A DNA stretch of 23,524 nt, from the NCBI GenBank assembly GCA_003241055.1, contig QFOD01000036.1, positions 1 to 23,524 of the forward strand. Direction: 5' to 3'. The position numbers and the translations under genes were made by a program. The notes beneath the pieces are model-generated. The model saw only the letters and a list, made by a program, of their open reading frames with translations, did not search any database and was not told the DNA's origin. Of this stretch, positions 15,984 to 23,524 are shown one piece after another (position 1 is the stretch's first letter; each line of letters opens with the position of its first letter). The stretch is from Roseateles depolymerans (GTDB lineage: Bacteria; Pseudomonadota; Gammaproteobacteria; Burkholderiales; Burkholderiaceae_C).

Positions 15984-16943
15984 GTGACGGACAAGCCCAC
16001 GACGGCGGACGAGCGCCCATCCTGGCAGGACGCCAGCGGCACGACCCACACGGGCCCGCTGGTCCAGGCGGCGCATGACTTCAGCGTGATCGACTGCGAG
16101 TGCTGTGGCTTCAAGCATGTGCTGCCGCTACCCACGCCCGAGCAGCTGCGCGACATCTATTCGCACGATTACTACACCCAGGAAAAGCCCGCGTACATCG
16201 AGCACTACCTGGAGGACAAGCCCTGGTGGGATCTGGTCTATCGCGAGCGCTTCGAGCGCCTGGAACAATGGCTCGGCCCGCAGCGGCGCCGGCTGCTCGA
16301 TGTCGGGTCCGGGCCGGGGCTGTTCCTGCTCAACGGACGTGAACGCGGCTGGCAGGTGCGAGGCATAGAGCCGTCCACGCGCGCGGCCCAGCACAGCCGC
16401 GACAGCCTGGGCCTCGACGTACGGGAAGGCTTCCTCGACGAGCAGAGCGTCGGCACGCTGGGCCGCTACGATGCGCTCAACCTCGGCGAGGTGCTGGAAC
16501 ATCTGCCCGACCCCGCCGGCATGCTTGGCCTGGCGCACCGGCTGCTGGACGACGACGGCCTGATCTGCGTCATCGTGCCCAATGACTTCAACCCCTTCCA
16601 GCGCATCCTGCGCGACGGTCTGGGTTTCAAGCCATGGTGGGTGGCGCCGCCTCACCACCTGAACTACTTCGACCACGCCTCCCTCTCGGCACTGGCAGAG
16701 CGCTGCGGCTTCGAGGTGCTTCAGGTCGAGTCGACCTTCCCCATCGATCTGTTCCTGCTGATGGGGCAGAACTACATCGGCAACGACGGCCTGGGGCGGC
16801 AGATGCACGGCCAGCGCAAACGTTTCGAACAGGCTCTGCTGGAGCACGGCGGCGGCGAGCTCAAGACCCGGCTCTACCGCGCGTTTGCCGAATGCGGCAT
16901 TGGCCGCGAGGTCGTGCTCTACGCCCGCAAGCGGCCACAATGA
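15984..16943 (+). CDS. Class I SAM-dependent methyltransferase with N-terminal Cys motif
   Basis: A 319-residue protein starting at GTG 15984, seven bases after a perfect AAGGAG (15971-15976) that overlaps the end of the upstream gene. The N-terminal part holds C38, C40 and C41 in DCECCGF followed by LPTPEQLRDIYSHDYY, as in sugar and lipid methyltransferases with a small Cys-containing N-terminal region. Motif I is LLDVGSGPGLFL at about 104-115, an acidic residue follows in RGIEPS, and NLGEVLEHLPDP is the post-motif signature. A C-terminal region containing HHLNYFDHASLSAL completes it. The acceptor is unknown; O- or N-methylation of the nonulosonate or an intermediate is inferred from operon position only. 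Confidence 0.85.
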   Translation: MTDKPTTADERPSWQDASGTTHTGPLVQAAHDFSVIDCECCGFKHVLPLPTPEQLRDIYSHDYYTQEKPAYIEHYLEDKPWWDLVYRERFERLEQWLGPQRRRLLDVGSGPGLFLLNGRERGWQVRGIEPSTRAAQHSRDSLGLDVREGFLDEQSVGTLGRYDALNLGEVLEHLPDPAGMLGLAHRLLDDDGLICVIVPNDFNPFQRILRDGLGFKPWWVAPPHHLNYFDHASLSALAERCGFEVLQVESTFPIDLFLLMGQNYIGNDGLGRQMHGQRKRFEQALLEHGGGELKTRLYRAFAECGIGREVVLYARKRPQ

Positions 16944-17009
16944 TCAGATCCGGGCCGCCGTGCACCTGCTTCGCGGCGACCGCAGCCAACCCCTGAGAGT
17001 GTTCCTGCC

Positions 17010-18221
17010 TTGAAGACCCTACTGCTGCTCGGCGCCGGCCAAGAGCAATCCATAGCGATCCACGAGGCGCGCGCGCTGGGCTATCGCGTCGTGGCATGCG
17101 ACGGCAACCCGTCGGCCCCCGGCCTGGCGCTGGCCGATGTCGGCCAGGTCTGCGACATCCGCGATCTCTCCCAACTGCTGCCCATCGCACGCGCTCAGGG
17201 CATCGCGGGCGTGTTCTGCCATGCGGTGGAGATTCCCGAGGTGGTCGCGGGTCTCGCGCGCGAGCTGGGGCTGCCCGGCCTCGCGCCCGAGGTCGCGCAC
17301 CGCTGCACCAACAAGCATGCGCGCATCGAGGCGCTCACGCGCGCCGGCATTCCGGTCGCGCGCTTCGCCTCGGTACGTTCGGAGGCCGAACTGCTGGACG
17401 TGGGGCGCAGCTTCGGCTTCCCGCTGGTGCTCAAGCCGGTGGACAACGCCGGCTCGCGAGGCGTGCGCCGTGTCGACACCGAAACCGACCTGGCCCTGGC
17501 CTACGCTGAAGCCATGCAGTACACGAGCGATCCGGAGGTGCTCGTGGAGCAGTTGCTGAACGGTCCGCAGATCTCGACCGAGTCGGTGGTGCACCGGGGT
17601 CAGGTCCACACCTTCGCCTTCGCTGACCGCAACTATGAAGCCGAGGCCTTCTACGCGCCCTACTTCATCGAGAACGGCATCAACTTCCCGAGCTGCCTGT
17701 CCGCGGCGGACCAGCACGCCGTGCGCTCGCTCGTCGACCGCACGATCGAGGCTCTGGGCATAGATTTCGGCGCCGCCAAGGGTGACCTCATCATCCACGA
17801 GGGTCGCCCTCACATCATCGAGATGGCCTGCCGCACCTCGGGAGGCTGGTTCGGCGCGGGCAGCATTCCCAAGGCCACCGGTGTGAACGCGCTCAAGCCC
17901 CTGCTGCAGATGGCGGCAGGCGATACGCCCGACCTCACCGCGCTCACGCCGAAGTACGAACTTGGCTGCGCGCAGCGGTACTGGATCCCGAAGAGCACCC
18001 GGGTGTTCAAACGGGCCGGCGGCTTCGAGCAGGTACGCGCCATGGCGGGCGTGCAGATGTTCAACGACTTCTTTCCTGCGCCAGGCACCGTACTGGAGAA
18101 GGCGCATCACCACGCTCAGCGACACGCCCAGGTGATCTGCACAGCGCCGACCCGCGAAGAAGCCATGGCACGGGCCGAAGCGGCGATCGCCGCGATCGAC
18201 GTGGAGTTCGACCCGACATGA
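17010..18221 (+). CDS. ATP-grasp family ligase
   Basis: A 403-residue ATP-grasp enzyme. KTLLLLGAGQEQSIAIHEAR forms the N-terminal Rossmann-like preATP-grasp fold and demands the TTG start at 17010, as no ATG or GTG lies near; GAGAG ten bases upstream is a weak ribosome site. LGLPGLAPEVAHRCTNKHAR, PLVLKPVDNAGSRGVRRV (ATP-binding lysine) and VEQLLNGPQISTESVV mark the ATP-binding part, and HIIEMACRTSGGWFGAG the metal-binding end. These enzymes form an acyl phosphate and couple it to an amine or thiol. In a sugar cluster lacking PseH, attachment of an amino acid or other acyl group to an amino sugar is an attractive guess. It is preceded by a 66-bp gap with nothing recognisable and is coupled to the next gene by ATGA. 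Confidence 0.85.
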   Translation: MKTLLLLGAGQEQSIAIHEARALGYRVVACDGNPSAPGLALADVGQVCDIRDLSQLLPIARAQGIAGVFCHAVEIPEVVAGLARELGLPGLAPEVAHRCTNKHARIEALTRAGIPVARFASVRSEAELLDVGRSFGFPLVLKPVDNAGSRGVRRVDTETDLALAYAEAMQYTSDPEVLVEQLLNGPQISTESVVHRGQVHTFAFADRNYEAEAFYAPYFIENGINFPSCLSAADQHAVRSLVDRTIEALGIDFGAAKGDLIIHEGRPHIIEMACRTSGGWFGAGSIPKATGVNALKPLLQMAAGDTPDLTALTPKYELGCAQRYWIPKSTRVFKRAGGFEQVRAMAGVQMFNDFFPAPGTVLEKAHHHAQRHAQVICTAPTREEAMARAEAAIAAIDVEFDPT

Positions 18222-19462
18222 AACGCATCGAACACACGGGGGCGCCGCTGAACCTGGTGCTGATCGGCAGCGGCCACTACACCACCGGCATGACCGATCT
18301 GCTGGGTCGCAGGGCGACCGACAAGGACTTCGGCGTACTGCTGCCCAGTGCCCTGCACCTGCGCGAGCGCGGCTGGGTGGGGCGCATCGCGCTGTGTGGC
18401 CAGAACGGTGACAAGCTCGAGACGATACGGCAGCGCATCGCCCCCTGGGCCGCTGACCCAGGCATAGACACCCGTTTCGACGCCTACCCGGGCCCGGGGC
18501 AGATCGATGGCCAGGCCTACCTGCGAGCACTCGATGAGATGCCACGGCCGTGCGCGGCGCTGATCGCCGTGCCCGACGACCTGCATGTCGAGGCCATGCT
18601 GGCCTGCGCACAGCGCGGCATTCCCTTTCTCATCGTCAAACCCGCGACCACCCGGCTCGAGGATCTGCACCGCGTGCTGGACCGCCTGCCCGCCGACCTG
18701 CTCGCCATGGTGGACTACCACAAGGTGTACGACGAGGCCAACCTGCTGCTGCTGGACGACCTGAGCCAGGGCGCCTATGGCCGCGTTCACCACGTGTCCT
18801 CGCTGATGAGCCAGCGCCGGGACATGATCGAGATCTATGGTCGCTGGCTGCAGCGCAACCCCAGCTGCAACATCAACCACTACCTGGGCTCGCACTACAT
18901 CCACATGACCGGCTTCCTCACGGGCGCCGAGCCGCTGGATGTGCGCGCCACTCAGCAGCACGGCTTCATCCGCGAGCACCACGGCCTGGACGTCGCCGAC
19001 ACCATCCAGACCCAGGTGCGCTGGCGTGCGCCGGCGGGCTATGAGTTCGTCAGCTACCACGTGGCAGGATGGGCCGACCCGTCGCAGACCGAGTCCATGA
19101 CCTACCAGGAAATGCACCTGCTGACGGAGCAGGGTCATGTGTTCTCCGACCAGCGCTACCGCGGCACCCGCCGCGTGCTGGCGGGCCCCGGCATGCAGGT
19201 GCCCAACCCCTATTTCTTCAACCTCGCACGCGCCCTGACCGGCGGCTGGAACCTCGAAACCAAGTACGGTTACCTCAGCGTGCGGACCTTTGTGGAACTC
19301 GTGCTGGCCGGCCCGTCGGCGCGCGCCGGGCTGCGCCTGCCGACGCTGGCCGAGTCCGAGCGGGTCACCGCCGTGCTCGAGGCGGCGGACCTCAGCCTCC
19401 GACGCGGCTCCTGCGTCGTACCCATGCACCGCGAAGCCGGCCGCCTGCGGATCGCGCACTGA
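18218..19462 (+). CDS. Gfo/Idh/MocA family NAD(P)-dependent oxidoreductase
   Basis: A 414-residue protein overlapping the ATP-grasp stop codon as ATGA. The Rossmann element LVLIGSGHYTTG departs from the common GxGxxG spacing. AVPDDLHVEAMLACAQRGIPFLIVKPATT corresponds to the family's P-x-x-x-H-x-x-x-A and EKP motifs, here VKP with the lysine kept. VDYHKVYDEAN and NHYLGSHYIHMTGFLTG fit the C-terminal sheet, the histidines there being likely catalytic. The family oxidises or reduces sugar hydroxyls. Here it may prepare a keto group for the class III aminotransferase, or reduce an intermediate. It is longer than many members (330-390 residues) and has an extended N-terminus. Confidence 0.83.
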   Translation: MKRIEHTGAPLNLVLIGSGHYTTGMTDLLGRRATDKDFGVLLPSALHLRERGWVGRIALCGQNGDKLETIRQRIAPWAADPGIDTRFDAYPGPGQIDGQAYLRALDEMPRPCAALIAVPDDLHVEAMLACAQRGIPFLIVKPATTRLEDLHRVLDRLPADLLAMVDYHKVYDEANLLLLDDLSQGAYGRVHHVSSLMSQRRDMIEIYGRWLQRNPSCNINHYLGSHYIHMTGFLTGAEPLDVRATQQHGFIREHHGLDVADTIQTQVRWRAPAGYEFVSYHVAGWADPSQTESMTYQEMHLLTEQGHVFSDQRYRGTRRVLAGPGMQVPNPYFFNLARALTGGWNLETKYGYLSVRTFVELVLAGPSARAGLRLPTLAESERVTAVLEAADLSLRRGSCVVPMHREAGRLRIAH

Positions 19463-19500
19463 GCGTGCCGACGCACCTCCCAGATCAGGAAAGAGCCGTG

Positions 19501-20364
19501 ATGATCAAGTTCATTGCCGAGGTCTCCAGCAATCACAGCCGCGATATCGAGCGCTGCTATCGCTTCATCGAGGCATCCGCCCAGGCCGGCTGCCAGGCGG
19601 TCAAGTTCCAGCTGTTCCGCATCGACCAGCTGTTCGCGCCGGAGATCCTGGAAAAGTCCGAAAAGCACCGCAAGCGCCGCGAATGGGAGCTGCCGCTGGA
19701 GTTCCTGCCGCTGCTGGCCCAACGCTCGAAGGAATGCGGCGTGGAGTTCTCCTGCACGCCCTTCTACCTGGAGGCCGTCGCGCAGCTGGAGCCCCATGTG
19801 GACTTCTACAAGATCGCCTCCTACGAGCTGCTGTGGGACGAACTGCTGGCAGCCTGCGCCGCCACGGGCAAGCCGGTGGTGCTGTCCACCGGCATGGCGA
19901 CCATGGACGAGATCGTGCACGCCACTGACGTTCTCAAGCGCAACGGCTGCGCCGCGCCCACGCTGCTGCATTGCACCTCGGCCTACCCCACGCCCTACCA
20001 GGACGCCAACCTGGCGGCGATCGAGACGCTGCGGCGCGCGACCGGCTGCGAGATCGGCTGGTCGGACCACACGGTGGAGCCCGGCGTAATCCAGCGCGCC
20101 ATCCACCGCTACGACGCGCGGGTGATCGAGTTCCACATCGACCTGGACGGCCAGGGTGAGGAATACGCCGCAGGACATTGCTGGCTGCCGGACCAGATCG
20201 GTGCGGTGATCCGGGACGTCGCTCACGGTCTTGGCGCCGATGGCAATGGGGTCAAGGAGCCCGTGCCCTCGGAACTGCCGGACAGGCTGTGGCGAGCAGA
20301 CCCCTCGGACGGTCTCAGGCCGTTCAAGGTATTGCGCAACACCTGGCACCCGAACCAGGCCTGA
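19501..20364 (+). CDS. Short NeuB/PseI-like nonulosonate synthase without SAF domain
   Basis: A 287-residue TIM-barrel PEP-condensing synthase. FIAEVSSNHSRD, VKFQLFR, CTPFYLEAV, DFYKIASYELL, VLSTGMATMDEI, LLHCTSAYPTPYQDANL and IGWSDHTVEPGV are the ordered family motifs, including the metal and PEP contacts. Classical PseI/NeuB/SpsE proteins are about 335-375 residues and end in an antifreeze-like SAF domain; this one ends just after the barrel in PFKVLRNTWHPNQA, so the SAF domain is missing and no frame remnant is seen before the next gene six bases on. AGGA at 19487-19490 serves ATG 19501 or the GTG just before it. It probably condenses a 6-deoxy amino sugar with PEP. Confidence 0.88.
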   Translation: MIKFIAEVSSNHSRDIERCYRFIEASAQAGCQAVKFQLFRIDQLFAPEILEKSEKHRKRREWELPLEFLPLLAQRSKECGVEFSCTPFYLEAVAQLEPHVDFYKIASYELLWDELLAACAATGKPVVLSTGMATMDEIVHATDVLKRNGCAAPTLLHCTSAYPTPYQDANLAAIETLRRATGCEIGWSDHTVEPGVIQRAIHRYDARVIEFHIDLDGQGEEYAAGHCWLPDQIGAVIRDVAHGLGADGNGVKEPVPSELPDRLWRADPSDGLRPFKVLRNTWHPNQA

Positions 20365-20370
20365 AGCCGC

Positions 20371-21387
20371 ATGACCCTGCGCGTGCTGCTCGCCTGCCAT
20401 GCCGGCCAGGGGGTCGGTCTGGGGCACCTGACCCGCTCGCTGGTTGCAGCCCGCGCGCTACGCCGGCATTTGCAGGCCGACGTGCATCTGCTGATCCAGA
20501 GCGAGCCGCTGCAGCGCGATGATCTGGTCGCTTTCCCGCATCTCTTCGTCCCTCCGGACGCCGACCTGGGGCACGCACTGGAAATGCGGCGCCAGGCGCT
20601 GGCGGCCGACGTGATGCTGCTGGACCTGCACCCGCAGCGTCCGCCCGCGGCACTGGCGACGCTGTTGCAGCAATGGCGGGCCGCCGGCTGTCGTCTGATC
20701 GCCATCGACGGCCTGCTGGCCCACAGGCCCTGGCTGGACCTCATCTTCCTGCCCAGCTTCCGCTTCGTGCCGCCGCCCGATCTGCAGGCCGGAGCACCGA
20801 TACGCTTTGGCTGGGACTGCCTGCTGCTGGAGCCGCTGCCCTCGGGGCACCGTCGCCCCAAGGGCACCGAAGTGCTGGTGCTGACCGGCGGCAGCGACGC
20901 CACGGGCCTGGGGCAGGACTGGCCGGCCGAGTTGGACCGGCAACTGCCTCCCTGGACCCACCTGCACTGGGTCACCGGCCCGTTTGCCGCTCCGCCCGTG
21001 CTGCCTGCAGCACCGCGCCTGGCCGGCTTCGAGCAGCATGTCGCACCGGCCGGCCTGGGGCCGCTGATGCGCCGAGCCTCATTCGCCGTGACGGTCTTTG
21101 GTGTCAGCTTCTTCGAGTTGCTGCAGCACGGCGTGCCGACGGTGGTGTTCTCCCCCTACGGCGACAAGGACCAGCCCGAGCTGGAGGCCCTCCAGGCCGA
21201 GGAACTGGCCTGGATCGCCCGCGATCATCAGGATGCCACCGAGCAACTGGCCCGGCTGATGGCCGACGCCCCCCTCGCCGCCGCGATGTCTCAACGCGCC
21301 CGCGACCGGCTCGGTAGGCCGGGCGGTGAAAATCTGGCCCACGCCATTGCCGAACTGATGAGGAGCACATGCCCCAGGGCTTCATGA
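20371..21387 (+). CDS. pseG: UDP-sugar hydrolase, PseG/SpsG-like
   Basis: A 338-residue GT-B fold enzyme. The N-terminal motif GLGHLTRSL carries the conserved histidine (H19) required in PseG, which cleaves UDP from the 2,4-diamino-2,4,6-trideoxy sugar before condensation with PEP. LLTGGSDATGLG-type central residues (VLVLTGGSDATG), PLMRRASFAVTVFGVSFFELLQHGVPTVVFS and the acidic DKDQPELEALQ stretch form the UDP-binding C-terminal half, similar to MurG. There is no fused GNAT domain, unlike some PseG/PseH fusions. It lies six bases after the synthase gene and ends in an ATGA overlap with the next gene. Confidence 0.88.
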   Translation: MTLRVLLACHAGQGVGLGHLTRSLVAARALRRHLQADVHLLIQSEPLQRDDLVAFPHLFVPPDADLGHALEMRRQALAADVMLLDLHPQRPPAALATLLQQWRAAGCRLIAIDGLLAHRPWLDLIFLPSFRFVPPPDLQAGAPIRFGWDCLLLEPLPSGHRRPKGTEVLVLTGGSDATGLGQDWPAELDRQLPPWTHLHWVTGPFAAPPVLPAAPRLAGFEQHVAPAGLGPLMRRASFAVTVFGVSFFELLQHGVPTVVFSPYGDKDQPELEALQAEELAWIARDHQDATEQLARLMADAPLAAAMSQRARDRLGRPGGENLAHAIAELMRSTCPRAS

Positions 21388-23336
21388 TCTTTCACCTCAA
21401 CCTGGCGTTCTCGTCGATACGCACGGAACTCCAGCCGCAGGTGATACGGCAGTGTTACTGGCCCTTGCTGCATCTGGTCGAGCGCAAGGGTCTGCCGCTG
21501 GGGCTGGAGCTGACCGGCTGGACACTGGCCCAGATTGCCGAGTTGGACCCCGCCTGGATCCAGACCTTTGCGCGGCTGCTGCGCGAAGGTCGCTGCGAAC
21601 TGATAGGCAGCGGCTGGACGCAGATGATCGGCCCGCTGGCGCCCTACGAGGCCAACCGCTGGAACCAGCGCCTGGGCCGCGAGGCCTACCAGCACCACCT
21701 GGGCGTGACGCCGGACATCGTGCTGGTGAACGAGATGGCCTATTCGACCGGCATGGTCGATGTCTATGCGGAAGCGGGCTACCGAGGTCTGGTGATGGAC
21801 CGCGACAACGTGCGCCTGGCGCTGGGACTGGACCATGCGCCCATCTCGGCCACGCCCACCCATGCCCAGGGCTGCGGCGACACCGCCCTGCCGGTGGTGT
21901 GGGGCGACTCCATCCTGTTCCAGAGCCTGCAACGTGTGGTCCATGGCGACAAAGCCGCGGACGACTACATCGCCTATGTACGCCGACGAGCAGAGCGCGA
22001 TGGCGCCGTGCTGCCGATCTACTGCAACGACGCCGAGATCTTTGACTTCCGCCCTGGGCGCTTTCGCACCGAGGCCACACTGAGTGGTGACAGTGAATGG
22101 GCGCGGCTTGAACGCCTTTGCGAGCGCCTGGAATCCGAAGTGGGCCTGCAGTGGCTGCGTCCCACGGCGGTGATGACCGCCATAGAGCAGCGGCCCCACC
22201 ATCGCGCGGCGATCCTGTCCTCCATCGCCCACCCCATCCCGGTCAAGAAACAGGCCAAGTACAACATCAACCGTTGGTCGGTAACGGGTCGGGACGACCT
22301 GGCCCTGAACTCCGACTGCCACCGACTGAGCGCGGCGTTCACCGCTGCGGGCAATGAAAATCCGGACGACTGGCGCGCGCTCTGCGAGCTTTGGGCCAGT
22401 GATCTACGCACGCACATCACCGACGAGCGATGGCAACAAGCCCAGGACAAACGGGTAGCGCTGCTGCAACGAATGGGTCGCCCCGCACCGGTAGACGTCC
22501 CGCCGCCCCTTCAGTGGCAGGTGCTTGACGGCTATACGCCCCCCTCTCCTTTTCACCTCAGCCGGGACGCTTCTGGCATTAGCCTGACACTCAGGTCGCC
22601 CCACCAGGAGTTGACCCTCAACCTCCGCCGTGGCCTGACCATCAGCTCGCTGGCCTTCGCCTCATGGGGCTGGCGCCAGGTGGTCGGCACCCTGAGCCAG
22701 GGCTATTTCGACAGCATCGCCCTGGGTGCCGATTTCTATTCGGGCGGTGTGCTGCTGGAGTCCCCCGTCAATCGTGAACGGCAGGCGGACCTGGAATGGG
22801 TTGAACCGGAGTTCGCCGAAACGGCCGATCAGCTATGGCTGCGCGTCCGTCTCCCCTTCGCCGAGGGGACTCTAGAAAAACGGATCGCATTGGATCTGCG
22901 CGGAGAGCGCGTCACCTTGGCCTATCTGTTCGAGGGCATTGCTCGCCCGCAGGGCACATTGCGCGTCGGCATCTTGACGCTGCAGCACGAGCAACTGCAG
23001 GAGCCCATCCTTCTCCGGTGCAAACAAGGTGGGCCGGAGGTTGAGACCTTCACCATAGATGGGCCTGCAATGCACGGCATGGCGGCCTCCACGCTGGTAT
23101 CCAGTAGCGCGGGATTCGGCGCGACCAACGGAAATATCACACTGGAGGATGCCCAGGGCTTGCAGCTCAATCTACGCTGGAATCCGAGTCAATGCGCGGC
23201 GATACCCATGCTCACACATCAGCCCGCAAGCCCCCATCCCTTTACTCGTTTGAAGTTCTCCCTGGCGGAACTGGACGACACGACCAAAGGCGGTGGCTCA
23301 CTGCGGGATTTCGTGCTGCAAGTGACTCCGGCCTGA
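21384..23336 (+). CDS. Glycoside hydrolase family 57-like / polysaccharide deacetylase-fold protein
   Basis: A protein of about 650 residues. The first half is a (beta/alpha)-barrel of the GH57/38 type: FHLNLAFSSI, RQCYWPLLHLVE, CELIGSGWTQMIGPL and a candidate catalytic glutamate E117 in VNEMAYSTG; NDAEIFDFRPGRF supplies D216 and E218. From about residue 380 a beta-sandwich region follows, with no helix-rich part visible. The ATG at 21384 overlaps the pseG stop as ATGA; ATG 21369 would add five residues but lies only three bases after AGGAG. No signal peptide is evident, so the protein should be cytoplasmic. GH57 enzymes act on alpha-glucans, but surface-glycan clusters also carry uncharacterised relatives. 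Its role here is unknown; it ends the operon. The last 300 bp are somewhat less GC-rich than upstream. Confidence 0.8.
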   Translation: MIFHLNLAFSSIRTELQPQVIRQCYWPLLHLVERKGLPLGLELTGWTLAQIAELDPAWIQTFARLLREGRCELIGSGWTQMIGPLAPYEANRWNQRLGREAYQHHLGVTPDIVLVNEMAYSTGMVDVYAEAGYRGLVMDRDNVRLALGLDHAPISATPTHAQGCGDTALPVVWGDSILFQSLQRVVHGDKAADDYIAYVRRRAERDGAVLPIYCNDAEIFDFRPGRFRTEATLSGDSEWARLERLCERLESEVGLQWLRPTAVMTAIEQRPHHRAAILSSIAHPIPVKKQAKYNINRWSVTGRDDLALNSDCHRLSAAFTAAGNENPDDWRALCELWASDLRTHITDERWQQAQDKRVALLQRMGRPAPVDVPPPLQWQVLDGYTPPSPFHLSRDASGISLTLRSPHQELTLNLRRGLTISSLAFASWGWRQVVGTLSQGYFDSIALGADFYSGGVLLESPVNRERQADLEWVEPEFAETADQLWLRVRLPFAEGTLEKRIALDLRGERVTLAYLFEGIARPQGTLRVGILTLQHEQLQEPILLRCKQGGPEVETFTIDGPAMHGMAASTLVSSSAGFGATNGNITLEDAQGLQLNLRWNPSQCAAIPMLTHQPASPHPFTRLKFSLAELDDTTKGGGSLRDFVLQVTPA

Positions 23337-23384
23337 ATTCTGAATCCGCGGCCGCCAAGTTAATACTTGAAATACTCGAAGCCC

Positions 23385-23424
23385 AAAAAAGCGAAACCCC
23401 CGATATCTCTCGATACCGGGGGTT
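23385..23424 (-). terminator. Rho-independent terminator of the rRNA operon
   Basis: Read on the - strand, AACCCCC (23418-23424) pairs with GGGGGTT (23395-23401), the stem extended inward with one mismatch, then comes TTTCGCTTTTTT (six-T run at 23385-23390). It stands 14 bp beyond the 5S end. On the + strand the hairpin is followed only by GGCTTTGTT, so it may weakly stop the converging glycan operon, for which no separate terminator is seen. Confidence 0.8.
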
Positions 23425-23437
23425 GGCTTTGTTAATA

Positions 23438-23524
23438 GCCTGACGATGACCTACTTTCACACGGGAATCCGCACTATCATCGGCGCTGACTCGTTTCACT
23501 GTCCTGTTCGGGATGGGAAGGAGT
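23438..23524 (-). rRNA. rrf: 5S ribosomal RNA, 3' portion (5' end outside window)
   Basis: The reverse complement contains the conserved CCATCCCGAACAGGAC, GCCGATGATAGTGCGGATTC and GTGTGAAAGTAGGTCATCGTC segments of betaproteobacterial 5S rRNA and ends in CAGGC. About 87 of the roughly 115 bases are present. Orientation shows that the rRNA operon lies to the right and is transcribed leftwards, converging on the nonulosonate operon. Confidence 0.95.

Noticed and set aside
19069..19500. Upstream extension of the NeuB-like synthase frame
   Set aside because: It overlaps the well-supported oxidoreductase gene and reads as arginine-rich nonsense; the family N-terminus begins at 19501.
23337..23384. 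Independent terminator or mobile-element edge after the last operon gene, including adjacent EcoRI- and NotI-like sites
   Set aside because: No hairpin with T-run and no inverted or target-site repeats are seen here; restriction-site-like hexamers and octamers occur by chance in GC-rich DNA.

Overview
The window is GC-rich DNA from a betaproteobacterium, most likely of the order Burkholderiales (Leptothrix/Roseateles/Rubrivivax-like). I infer this from base composition, the protein families and the 5S rRNA sequence at the right edge; no database search was possible. It looks like a cell-surface and glycan-biosynthesis locus lying next to the 3' end of an rRNA operon.

Region 1 (1-7830, + strand) holds two paralogous giant repeat proteins, the first cut by the left edge. 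Each is an uninterrupted run of octapeptides (S/T at position 2, usually Q at 4, aliphatic at 5, L/F/M/I at 8), followed by a C-terminal domain with four EF-hand-like D-x-[DN]-x-[DN]-G loops, a low-complexity linker and a short tail ending in leucine-isoleucine. I counted exactly 188 octads in the second protein and 67 in the visible part of the first, with no register slip. Above the octad lies a 17-octad (136-residue, 408-bp) super-period subdivided 10+7. No signal peptide is seen in the complete one, so type I-like secretion is inferred. A rho-independent terminator separates the two genes.

Region 2 (7860-10392) is a small dTDP-3-acetamido-3,6-dideoxyhexose (Fuc3NAc/Qui3NAc type) module. 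It has a + strand hexapeptide acyltransferase and, on the - strand, a fused acyltransferase-cupin 3,4-ketoisomerase (WxcM-like) followed by a DegT-family aminotransferase. RmlA and RmlB functions are not in the window.

Region 3 (10598-23336, + strand) is a long, tightly packed gene run for a nonulosonic (pseudaminic-type) sugar: pseB, pseC, an aldo/keto reductase, an SpsF/PseF-like cytidylyltransferase, a class III aminotransferase, a SAM methyltransferase, an ATP-grasp ligase, a Gfo/Idh/MocA oxidoreductase, a short NeuB/PseI-like synthase lacking the usual C-terminal SAF domain, pseG, and a GH57-like protein. The usual PseH acetyltransferase is absent, while five to six non-canonical enzymes are inserted. 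This suggests a modified nonulosonate rather than plain CMP-pseudaminate. No flagellin, glycosyltransferase or transporter gene is in view.

Region 4 (23385-23524, - strand) is the rRNA operon end: a terminator hairpin and the 3' part of 5S rRNA, convergent with the glycan operon.

The most interesting idea is that the Ser/Thr-rich octad proteins may be secreted surface polymers and that the neighbouring sugar pathways may make their glycan. That link is inference from proximity only.
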